Shown here: piece after piece, positions 12,101-23,248 of the stretch
Numbering within the stretch: position 1 is the first letter of the stretch
Layout: each line of letters opens with the position of its first letter
Assembly (NCBI GenBank): GCA_964035545.1
Contig: OZ037768.1
Location: 13,392,175 to 13,456,174, forward strand
Reading direction: 5' to 3'
Length of the DNA stretch: 64,000 bases
Origin: Bugula neritina
Lineage: Eukaryota > Bryozoa > Gymnolaemata > Cheilostomatida > Bugulidae
Translations under genes and position numbers: made by a program
The notes under the pieces: generated by a model
The model's input: only the letters and a program-made list of their open reading frames with translations
What the model was told of the DNA's origin: nothing
The model's database searches: none

Positions 12101-15100
12101 CTTATTAAATTATGTCAAAGTGTTGATGATAAGACTGGCAACATTGAGCTTAAACTGGTGAAAAAATAAGTGTGTTAAGAGTATGCAGTTGAAATGGCAT
12201 TGTGTTTTTTTATGGCCGATTAGTTTTCATTGAAATAACATTTTGCTTGCCAAATTTTATTATATGATTAGTAAATATTATTGATCATATTGTCATCCAA
12301 CAGTTTGAATGAGCTAGCTATCAATTAATATTCAAGATTTCTATAAATAGCTTTACAAATAATCTAATTATCAAAATTATCATCAGCTCAACTCAACATT
12401 GAGATTATATCAATAAATGACTACCAAAGTATAATTTAAATCTTTGTAATAGTGTACTTTTTAGCTTGAAAGATTTTCCCTATGAAACAAATGCAATGTC
12501 TACATAATAGGTACTAGCAGTTTACTGTGTGCACATAGCTTATAGGACTTGCATACCAAACCTCTACACTAACTACACAGATTTAGCAACATGATTACAC
12601 TGTATAACTACATATAACACAATAAATCTTTCAGTACTTCTCAATAAAAACATTTTTAAATATTATTTTATTTGTGACTAAAATGACACATTGTGATTAT
12701 TGAGGTAGTAGACAAAATGTTATACATACTTTTATTGTAAACTTAGTTGCAATGTTTTCTCTGTCAACTAAAAGGTGTTTGCTGAAAGCTTTATCAAAAT
12801 AACTGACACAAAAACCACAGCAGCTTTTAGTGCAGTTCTCAGACAAGCTGTAAGTTCTTCCAGTTTAAACATAATATAGCATGAGCTATTTAAGCATTTG
12901 TCTTTCTGTTTAATAACATAATTATAAACAATTGCTAGATATTCAAGTGATTTAAGTTTAACATAACTATTTACGTGGCAGAGTTTTTAGGTTTTATGTT
13001 ATTAAACTCTGATCAGGAGTTTTTCTTGTTTGTCGGTATATACCTCAACTATATCAGCAATTTTCATCCAGTAAAGTATTTTTGAAGAGTTAAATAAGGT
13101 TTACCAACCAACTGCACTGCCTATATATATAATAAATGTGTGTGTGTATGTATATGTATATATGTATATATATATATATATGTATGTATATATATATATA
13201 TGTATATGTATATATGTATATATGTATATATATATGTATATATATACATATATATATACATATATGTATATGTATATATATGTAGGACCATGGTTTATTA
13301 GTAGAAAGGCGCCAAAGTTTCACTAACAAAAATAACTTCTATTATATTTTACAACTGTTTATTTGATTCTATTGTTACTGTGCTACTGAGCCCCTTACAT
13401 TATTGTTTTTAGATGCTAAACTAATAAGTAGCTTTCTTTTAGATTATAGTTTAGTATAAAATACAATACAGATTAGTTACAGATTGGCATATTAATTCAA
13501 AACAATCAAACACCAAATCAATTTAAGATGACTTTGCAATTTAGTTGATAACTAGTGAAACAAAAGATATGCAGAAGGACTGATCTTATCTTAGTTTTAA
13601 AGCCGCAGTGTGTATGTTTAGCATTGAACACATAGAAATGAATACAGAAAACATTAGCTGTAGATAGTACGGTTGGTAAGATATCATTGTATTGCTGGAA
13701 TATAGTTTTGACTAATTGTATCTAAATTTTATTTTGTTAACAAAATTTTGTTTCACTTGTGTTCAGCAGAAACTTTAAATAATAAAAAATAACTTCTATT
13801 TTATTAACATTTACAGGAAGATTGACTTTTGCAAAAAAAACAATTCTTATGCTTTATGAAACTAAAGGCCTTCATATTACTTGGAGCAGAATTATGGTCA
13901 TTTTTTTAGTTTAATTGAGTATTGCAGTAGAATGTGTCACAAAATTGATAAAAATTGACAACTGAATGTTGCTACTGTTAGTTATTATTATATACATATA
14001 GCACTTTTATTGTTATAGGAAACAGTTTACTAGTCAATCATACACATAAAGTCATATGCTGCCTAAGATGTAAATGATTTAGTTGAATTTTGGGCTATGA
14101 AAAAATTTCATGATCCTCATTATTACACATTTAGCAAAATATTCTCCCAGGATGTATAATAAAATACACTATTAAAATAATGATAGATATCTAGAAGCTC
14201 AAGTATTGGAAAGCTTGTCACATAGATTAATTCTATCAGTAATTAATAGAACAAACGTACCTGGTTATCGTGATGTTATTTAGACTGGAAGAATACTGTT
14301 GAATAACATCAAGTGTCTTGTCCATTATGCTATCCTTGACTACTAGAGCTACTGTAAGGTTTTTCAACACACTTAGTATGTGAATCTATAAAAATTCAAA
14401 CAATATAATGTTTAAAAGAAAAATTATTTATTTAGTCTTGTATTAATAAAATGAGAATGCTACAAAAGAAAGTAACAAAAACACAAAATGAGATTCTTTG
14501 GAGACAGCAGGTATTGTGTGTACCTATAAACAGGTAAACGGATTAGGGAGAGTAGCATAGGGACCTAAAGAATAAGGAGGAGATAAAATATTACTAGAAG
14601 GAATAGAATATATTTTATATTTCAATGAAAATATATTGGAGCTTGTGCCAATATTCTACAAGTGAAGGAGTTCGTATGTCTATTCACTAGTGAGTACAGC
14701 TACGGCAGAAGGGGAGACAAATAGTGAGAGTAATGGAAGAAGAAAGGTATTAGAAAAGAATGCCTCAAATCTTATATGATAAGGAGGCAATAGCATGGGT
14801 GAAAAGAAAGATACACTGTCGCATGCATAGACCAAGGAAATAAGCTTGTGGTAAAAGGAAATGAAATGAGCAGATGAACATTTGATTATACAATATACAA
14901 TAAAACCAGTACTAAAAGGGTCAGTTAGAGATACAGTGAATTAGGACAGAAATACTGTGAAAAACAGAAAAGAACAGCAGTTATCAACAACCGGTGTACA
15001 CAACAGACCTTGAAAAGAGGGCAACCAGAAAGAGGGTGGACAACATGCATAGGGATATGAACAGTATTATGCTGACAGCTAGTGGGAACCTCACAGCTAA

Positions 15101-16164
15101 TGGAAGATGTAAAAGAGACCACTTGAAAGATTCCAAAGGTAAAGAGTTCAAAAGTTGCAAGTGACTAAAGGATTTGGAACTGTATTCTGAAGAGTGGAAT
15201 ATCTACGATAAGACTGTGCAGATAATGGGATGCCATTCAACATAACAAATAATATAATAGCATGCTGAGATAGAGATTGACTTTTTGCCCTTTTAGATAA
15301 GCTACACTACACAATGCTGCACAGTGAAATACAGAATAATATAATCAGTAGCAGCTATTATGCTGATTTATCCATATAAGTAGGTATGCAGTGTATGGAA
15401 ACATATGTATGTAGGTATGTGAAAACAATCAAGTTTACTAGTTGGCAGAAATTTCACTAAAAAACAAAACTAAATAATATAACATAACCTCTTCGGTGTC
15501 ATGTCTCATATTTGGTTGCTGAGTTATGTTTCTCAGCAAGTCCTTCTGGGCATAGATTGAGGGTAGATTAACTGATACGACATTCATATCTGACACATCT
15601 TTTCTAGAAAGTAACATTGAAAAATATGCATACACCATTTCATTCTCTAGAAACTGAATATTACAGAGAAAGCTATGCAATCTATTCACAGTTGAGGTCT
15701 GAGCAACAATCTTGTAATGCTAAATCAACATGTTTTATGAATAGCTGCATTTGATAAGCAAACAATTTAAAACCCTATTACTTGAAATAAAAAGAATGTT
15801 AACAAGTCCAGTGTAATATGATGTAGACGTGATTTTGAATGAGACAATAAGGACAAATTACTGTAAGTTGTTCAAGCAATGTATGAAAGTGTAAAACCCA
15901 CAAAGCTATAGCCTCTCTCATATTTACTACATCAGCTGTTTAGCCTTATGCAGTAATTGCTATAATTAAAAACTTCAATTTAACTGAGCTCTAGGCATAT
16001 AATTTGATGTAACTTTGCTATACTGAAATTTAACCAACATTGCAAAACATTCAATAAGAAAGTAATTTGCTTACATACCTTTGAACATCTTCATATGCTG
16101 TACTGGTATAAAGAATGCCAGATAGATAAAATAATAATTTAAGCACCTGAGCATAAACTTCCAT
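6151..16164 (-). CDS. M14 zinc carboxypeptidase, membrane-tethered (CPA/CPB/CPO type)
   Basis: Secreted or cell-surface metallo-exopeptidase that removes C-terminal residues. Exons in transcript order: 16164-16079, 15719-15489, 14385-14261, 12080-11981, 11210-11109, 9724-9620, 8879-8760, 8490-8397, 8083-7948, 7504-7353, 7064-6920, 6763-6151; exons 2-12 close in frame (640 residues plus stop). Exon 1 encodes a likely signal peptide. An activation propeptide follows, ending in RKRR, a furin-type site. Catalytic residues by bovine CPA numbering are visible: His69/Glu72 in [10 protein letters not shown] (QHSREW here), Arg127 in RFWRKNR, Asn144-Arg145 in DLNRNW, His196 in SFHSYGQ, Tyr248 in LLYVASG, Glu270 in YTIELP. 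The residue aligned with 255 is Glu (GSSESW). After the catalytic domain comes about 180 residues of Ser/Thr-rich stalk and a hydrophobic tail ([11 protein letters not shown]), suggesting a GPI or membrane anchor. The exon 1 to exon 2 junction does not match in phase, so a small exon or another donor is missing there. Confidence 0.9.
7171..7215. repeat. TG-rich microsatellite
   Basis: A run of GTGTGTATGTTGTGTGTG-type sequence lies in a carboxypeptidase intron. It is a simple repeat only. Confidence 0.8.
10197..10529. mobile_element. MITE with about 64-bp near-perfect terminal inverted repeats
   Basis: The left end GGGCCACACTGTGCGTATTT matches the reverse complement of the right end for about 64 bases with only two mismatches seen, continuing through GTGTCCACTGT. 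The element is flanked by TA on both sides (10195-10196 and 10530-10531), which fits a TA target duplication of Tc1/mariner-like or related transposases. Each terminus contains the 16-base palindrome TTTTCGCATGCGAAAA. It is about 333 bases, non-coding, and inserted in an intron of the carboxypeptidase gene. The high identity of the two arms suggests a young insertion. Confidence 0.85.
10906..11064. mobile_element. MITE-like element, family 2 copy A
   Basis: The left arm reads GGTGCAATAATAGAGAAATT and the right arm, reverse complemented, reads GGAGCAGTAGTGGAGAAATT, giving terminal inverted repeats of about 29 bases. Related copies are at about 50670-50797 (both arms) and 33729-33790 (left part only). 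It is non-coding, sits in a carboxypeptidase intron just upstream (in transcript terms downstream) of the 11109-11210 exon, and belongs to no family I can name. Confidence 0.6.
11533..11596. repeat. Long hairpin-forming inverted repeat
   Basis: The sequence ATGATAGACTGTAAATTGTA and its near-complement on the other side of a short centre (GCTATAGTATAC) form an almost complete 60-base palindrome in a carboxypeptidase intron. It could be the remnant of a small hairpin element. No function is claimed. Confidence 0.6.
13118..13285. repeat. (TATG/TA)n microsatellite
   Basis: Alternating TA and TG dinucleotides (TATATATGTATGTATATATA type) fill this stretch of a carboxypeptidase intron. The open reading frames in it are artefacts of the repeat. 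Confidence 0.9.
14520..15195 (+). mobile_element. Decayed non-LTR retrotransposon fragment (RT C-terminal part)
   Basis: The stretch is purine-rich and unlike the surrounding intron. Short translated islands on the plus strand resemble the C-terminal part of endonuclease/reverse-transcriptase proteins: VKEFVCLFT then [19 protein letters not shown] from 14690, and [17 protein letters not shown] with MLTAS after it from about 15014. In known families these correspond to the FKYLGS...STA.AE region and the (RPR/RKRW)xDNIxxDM region near the end of the protein. Reading frames are broken by stops and frameshifts, so the copy is dead. It lies in a carboxypeptidase intron, in the opposite orientation to that gene. 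The family assignment is by eye only. Confidence 0.45.
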
Positions 16165-18091
16165 TTCTAAAAAAATGTTAGGGTGAAGCTGCTGTTAACC
16201 CTTAGAAAAGTTTAATATATAACAACATTAACTAGACGCTATTCTTAAGGAAAAATAAGTTCACATTTTCAGCATCTTACTACTTTTTTCTTAAAGATAA
16301 TATAGTCTTTGTTCTGATGTAAGTGCCACAGTGACTAGTAGTCACCTCAATCATAGCGTAATTCAGATATCAAACAAGTGCAGTATTATCATTGCCATTT
16401 ATGAAGTCCACATGCTTTAGTGCAGCATTGTTTTAGGCTCCTCCCACAATGAAAAAAAGGCCGCGCAGCTTACTATAGTATAAGACAACTTGCACCGCCT
16501 CCAAGATAGAAAGCAGAAGAGCATGCAGGCCATTAATTTTTATAATGTTATTAGGGCAAGTAGTTGGGCAACTAGATACTCGGAATATAACACGTTCAGT
16601 CTATGGTCTACACTTTGCTAGAAAAATGAGTTAATATTGATCAATGCTTATAATAGATGCTCGTACAGGAATTGGCCTATTTCCAGAAAACACTCGTATA
16701 GCTTTTATGAAGGCTATGCTTCGGATCAAATGGAACATGAGGAGTAACATACATAAATGCTTATATTAAATATCTTGTGATTATCATAATTTCTGATTTC
16801 ATAAAACAATCTTACTAGTATACACTTGCAATTTATGTAAGAAAAAATAATGGCAAGAATTGAAACATTATATACTCCTAGCTTTCAGTGAATCAAAATA
16901 CCTTACATCTAAATTTGGTTTTATGAATGCATATGATTTTAGTCTCAATATCATAGGCTCTAGTTGAAAATGAAGAAATCTTTCAATTCATAGCGTTTCT
17001 TTTTTGTAGTAAAATAGGTCAACCAACATTATTATAGAAGACATAGAATGTGCACAACAGCTTCGTAACTAAAGACATAATGGAGAAAGTGAACACAAGA
17101 AAATACACCAAAAACGAAGTGTAATGATAAAAATATGCACTCTCATGGAAAGAACTTTAGAATTTTAGATTTATCATTGTGGACATAGTACTCCAGCCTA
17201 AACTATGCAAACTTTGCACATCTTTTCTTTTTGTATTATAGTAATCGTAGGGTTGAAAAATTATCAGTCGAATGAAACAGAAGAGAATAACTCCCACCAA
17301 AAAGGAGTAATCCAGTTGTAAGGTATTGTGCAGAAAGTTGGTTATACAATATTATATTGTGTTATATAGCATTTATTGTTAATATGAAGAAGTAATTGCC
17401 TAATGCTGTATAACCTCTCAGGACCTAGGCTATTTCTGAAAATGAGACTATTTACCGGTAATTAGGTGTATAAACAAATTAAATTACAAATTAACATTAA
17501 TTAAAACAATCTTATGAACTTTTGCAATTACACCCAGAAAAATATGTAATATAGCGCATGTAGCTGAACCATTTATTTATTTTATATAAAGCTGATATTT
17601 ATATTCTGCACAAGCGAATAAATAACTGTAACTTGCAACAAAACTAAATAACTTAAATTATAAGAGTTCCAACATAACATTAACAAAAATATATTGCCAC
17701 TATGTAAACCAACAAGCATAATTCATTAAACTATGCCTTAAACACTAAAATATATAGTATAATGCAAATTTTTGTTATTTAATTCATTCAACGAAATACA
17801 CTCAAGTTTAGTTACCAGCAAGGCAAGAGTATGAAAAAATAGATGTTTAAGTAAAGATGTAGGAGTGACTATTAGCCATACAAGAGCTATAATACTTCCA
17901 GCACAGCATACTATATATAAATCATGTCACTAAAACAGTGTATCAATGAGAGTATATCAGGTAATGCTTTTATAAAATATAATAAAGTTGTAGAGATCCA
18001 AGCACATTGGTCAACATTACTCTGCACCGGCCAATTAGCAGTAGGTTTCTAGTGCTCACCTAATAACCAATTTATTAGTGTGCTAAAAAGT
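16165..18091. other. Intergenic region (carboxypeptidase 5' side, nostrin 3' side)
   Basis: This space lies upstream of the carboxypeptidase and downstream of nostrin (both minus strand). A slightly GC-richer block at about 16430-16540 could be the carboxypeptidase promoter, but no TATA box was assigned. An AATAAA on the minus strand at 18076-18071 is the likely nostrin polyadenylation signal. No other gene was seen. Confidence 0.4.
18071..18076 (-). terminator. Polyadenylation signal of nostrin
   Basis: AATAAA on the minus strand begins about 15 bases after the nostrin stop codon. Its position fits a very short 3' UTR; a longer transcript cannot be excluded. Confidence 0.5.
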
Positions 18092-21000
18092 TCAACTGAT
18101 TTCCTCCACATAAGTTTCGGGTATCAACCCAGTGCAGCCTCTAATTTCTGCTTTCCACCACCCATCATCATGCTTCTCTAAGATATTCACTTCATTGCCT
18201 ACAGTAAACAATATTTTAAAAGCATTCCGAAAGAAAATAGGGGGCATCTCAATGCTGATGTCTACCAAACTCTATATTTTAGTTATTGTTTCGTCTGAAA
18301 GCAAATATGATTGAGTAATTGTAGAATTTGCTGGAGCTATTTTGGCTGCAATATTTCCTAGTTATCATAATAAAAAAAGTTGAAGATTTAGTTGAATACA
18401 CAGCATCCAAAATAATTTGGAGTTGTCAAACCTTTTAATCAAGCAGCAATTGCTGACAATAGCAGTGTGCAACCAGACAAGGGCTGCTAATAGCTTGGTA
18501 AGTCCTATTAACTATAGATAAGATGTTTGACCAACGGTTTTAAGTTCAGAAGCTGCAGTGTTCAGCTGGTAAGACAACTCCTAAGATAGTATTGATAAAT
18601 ATTTGTGGTATAAACAAGTCAACTGTTGGGCACAAGATCTTTGCTTATCTCACTGTGCATATTATCTGATGCAGCAAATCTTTGTGACAGAAGTACCAAA
18701 AATGATTCCTTATTGAAATTTATTTGTTACAATGTCTAGCATTGCAATCAGATAGTTAAGAGTCCTAAAAATTATTAAAACAGTGAACAGCTTGGGAGGA
18801 AACTTGCAACTGGTTCATTATGAGAAATACTAACCTTCCTTGACTGTGAGCTCAGTAGACTGTGTCCCACTGAAGTCATACAACACCCTACATCTACAGA
18901 TTACGGGCTGATGGTTGCTCAGATCAGGGCTATCGCCGTAACCATGGCGAGGAGGAATGTCATAATTATCTTCAAACTCATCATCCACGTCGTTATCAGA
19001 GTAATAGTCATCATGCTCTATACTCTCATAAGGAGCTGCAGATGCACAAAATCATTAAAGTCAAACTTACAACAAAACTATACAAAAAGGGAAACATATT
19101 CTAGAACGGAGAACTACTTATAGCTATGATATACATTTAAACATCTGTAAGAATTATCCAATCAAATCAACTGATACATACTTCCATCAGTAGGTGAGTC
19201 ATGGCTGCCGTCTGCTCTCCCTCTAGAAGAGAAGTCTGCTGCATTAAATCCTTCTGCTATGAGATGGGTGGGCACTCTGAGCACAGTTGTTGGCAGCCCC
19301 TAAGATATAGAACAAGTTAGTAATATCAAACAGAGTACTAGCTATGTATAGTACTAGATAGTAATACACTACAGAGTACTAGCTATGTATAGTACTAGTT
19401 AGTAATCTCACAGGAAGAACTAAACAATTCATAGCAATACTGTAGATGAACTTTATGAATGCTGCGGTAACTGCAAATTATGAGTTCAGTTGTGCAAGTT
19501 TGTTGAAAGATAATTTAAGTTGTTTATTTCTTGTTTTTCCTCCTAAGACATGCAGTACACACGTATGCTAGCAAATGTTAGTTTCAGAAAGGTCATTACT
19601 ATAATTTATGTTGAACAAATAGCCAGTTACACCCTAATGTACATGCTCACAGTAACTAGAATTAGAACATGCTATGCATCATGAGCTGTGTGTAAGGCAA
19701 CACACTACATGCTTCAGAGCTGGTAACGAGAGTAAATATTGAGTATTAGGAGACTGTGAAAATGCTATGCTGCTGTATCATAATATTATTTATAGCTTTA
19801 AGCTAATGCCAAATCCACAGGATGTAGATATTGGCAGCAAACAGTAGTTGGCGAATAACGAGTAATATTTTTATTAGAGGCACAGCGGCATCCCGAGGAT
19901 GTACTGCTTCAACACTGCTTCATATACCACCTGCGCGTATTGTTTAATATCAGAGGATGACCTACAGGAAAGAGGTTTTTTCACAACTACCTTAGACTAT
20001 TTACAGTAGTAGCTCAATAAAGTGACTTTGTAATGCACTCAATAACAAAGTTATAACTCTATCCAGTATTATTTAAACCTAATGACTGTGCCATACTTAA
20101 GTCAGAAACTATCAGCAAAATATTGCAATTTTGAATAATTTTTTTAGCAGACACTTTTTATAGCTAATATGTTTTGAATGGGTATATTATAATGTTGTAC
20201 TGTTGCAGGTTTATTGACTTCTGTTCCATTTTGATGTATAGCAGACCTCTGGCAAGTAAAGGCTCACAATTATATAGTCTAGTCATTGCCTTACAAGGCA
20301 ATACTTATATTTAATATTAATCAGACAACTCCTAACCTTTGCACAGTGGTTGATTAAAAAAGCTTACACATACTTTCTATGACATATATCTTGTTAGAGA
20401 CTTACATATGCACTTATAATGTTACTTATATGCTTCCTATACTTACAGTCTTATCGATTGACGTTTCCATATACGTTGAGAATTTATATTGCAGATTTTC
20501 TTGACTACCACTGGTTTGATTTAAAGTTTTTGATAACTTATAGTGACTAGCATCTAAGAAGTTGAGCATTGCATGTACCTATAAAAGGTTGGATGGACAT
20601 TTAATGACACAATATAAATATATCTGAGGAAACATTGCCTTGAAATAATACTGTGCAGCAAAAAATAAAGTCTTCTGCTACCAACACCATGTTGCATCAT
20701 AAGAATTCATGCTTTGTACAATGTGACCAAACAGGAATATAGAATGCCCTGAAAAAGAGTAACTAAAACACGGTTAATGCTTCTACAAAACACTAGTGAA
20801 CTCTTGCATATTTAAATGCCAAGAAGATTTATTAAATCGAAAGACCTCCTATTATACGAAAAAGTACAAGTGCACCACCTACAGTCGTTTAATGTTAGAC
20901 GAAACAACCGAATTCGATACCAAAATTAAATAACTAATAATTAAAGATTTTTGGCATGTCTTAAAAAATAGATCAAGCTTCACCAGCCCAGCCTACCTGA

Positions 21001-23166
21001 CGAGCTTGCCGTTTTGTTTCCTCTACGGCTTCATAGTCTGCGTAGTCAGGTTGATTCTTATAAATATCCATCAGTTTCTGTACTCCGTCCACGCCTTTCC
21101 TTTCTATCTCAATATCCTGAGCTAGGTAGTAAATAAACAGAGTAAGAGCTTGCCTTCTCCTTTCCTTGTCCATCTCGTGATTCATATCTTCAGCCTATTA
21201 CAACAAAGGTTACAAAATACTTTCATGTGGCGGCACAGTATCAATTTTATAAACAAAGAACAAATATAAACATTCAATTATTCAGAGTAAAAAATTTGTC
21301 ATTAAAACAGTATAAATATTCTGCAAGTTTTAAGCAACAATTACATAATCAAGATACCATTTCTGGTGTACATCATGCATTGTAAAACACAGAATGACTT
21401 ACATAGATCTCAAACAGTATCTGCTCAGGCTGGGCAATAGCCTTGTTTCTACTGTCCACTATCTTTCTTAAATCCTTTTCAAAGTCAATACATACTGCAG
21501 CATCTCCAAGCCTTTGACACGTCTGAAATTAATTTGACCTGCTTATAACTTCACACACGTAATAAAAGTTAAAATCAATAGAAGCTGATTGAAATACAAA
21601 CAAACTTCAAAACAAAAAGGAATGTGAGGTCAATTAGCAGTAAAAACATGAATTACACGCCATAGAAAATATTTCAAGCAACTGTTAGCAGTTTATATTG
21701 TCAGCAAGACCGAGTATATTATGTGTTGGGGAGAGAGTATACTAACTGTACAGTAAAACCAAGCAAAGCTTTTCAGTAAGAAAGGGTTTCAGTTTAAAGT
21801 GTGTATGTGTCAGTTCCAGGTAGATACTTCACATACATTAGATGTGCATTACTTACTTTGCTTACATTAGACATACAGTACTTACATTAGACATACAGTA
21901 CTTACATTAGACATACACTACTTACATTAGACATGCACTACTTACATTAGACATACACTACTTACATTAGACATACACTACTTACATTAGACATACACTA
22001 CTTACATTAGACATACACTACTTATATTAGACATACAGTACTTACATTAGACATACACTACATACATTAGACATACACTACATACATTAGACATACACTA
22101 CATACATTGGACATACACTACTTACATTAGACATGCACTACTTACATTAGACATACACTACTTACATTAGACATACACTACTTACATTAGACATACACTA
22201 CTTACATTAGACATACACTACTTACATTAGACACACACTACATACATTAGATATACACTACTTACATTAGATATACACTACTTACATTAGACATACACTA
22301 CATACATTAGACATACACTACTTACATTGGACATACACTACTTACATTAGACATACACTACTTACATTAGACATACAGTACTTACATTAGACATACACTA
22401 CTTACATTAGACATACACTACTTACATTAGATATACACTACTTACATTAGACATACACTACTTACATTAGACATACACTACTTACATTAGACATACACTA
22501 CTTACATTAGATATACACTACTTACATTAGACATACACTACTTACATTAGACATTTGTGGAGCAACACTTTCCAGAGTCTGTCTGTACATAGTCAAACAC
22601 CTGTGTAACTCCCGTAGCCTTTCCTCCTCTAGCTGCTGAAGTTGTGACATGCTCTGAAACACAGAGGTTAGTGGATATCACAATTTTATTAGTAGAACCC
22701 AGACTATAAGCTACAGTAATGTAATAAATAATCCGGTAGTGAAGTCGGCTGTACTAGTGGTAGCTGGGATTTCAAATACTAGAGTTGTGCTCTCGCTGGT
22801 AATACTGATGTATAAACAACACCGAAGAGAATTTTATAACATGTAAACATCTACAGGTTAGAGAATATCTCCATCACTTGATTAAAATATGAATTCCCAG
22901 TAAATCTCCAGTAAAATTTTTATAAAACATTTATGCATCAGGGAGGTGGTGCGAACTTCTCCCATGCCACACACCTTGATTGACGTGCATTCCCATTCCT
23001 GCCTCGATCGTTCTGATCCGAGAGAAGATGAGTAATATTTCCTGCCACTCTTTCTTATGGATTCCTTAAGGGCTGCCAACTTTTTGTCTAGCTGCAAGTA
23101 TAACTCACATTATATTTATATGCATATGAATACTATATTATTTATGTATATGTACATATTATAAGT

Positions 23167-23248
<82 letters not shown>

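Noticed and set aside
13090-13329. Tyr/Ile/His-rich open frames
   Set aside because: They are read through a TA/TG microsatellite in a carboxypeptidase intron.
15719-16079. Direct joining of carboxypeptidase exon 1 (16164-16079) to exon 2 (15719)
   Set aside because: Exon 1 ends in phase 2 while exon 2 needs phase 0, and the direct join gives a stop after about 11 codons; a missing small exon or a different donor is needed, so I left the junction open.
21836-22549. CRISPR-like appearance of a regular 20-bp repeat
   Set aside because: There are no spacers between units, the context is a metazoan intron and no cas genes exist; it is a satellite array.
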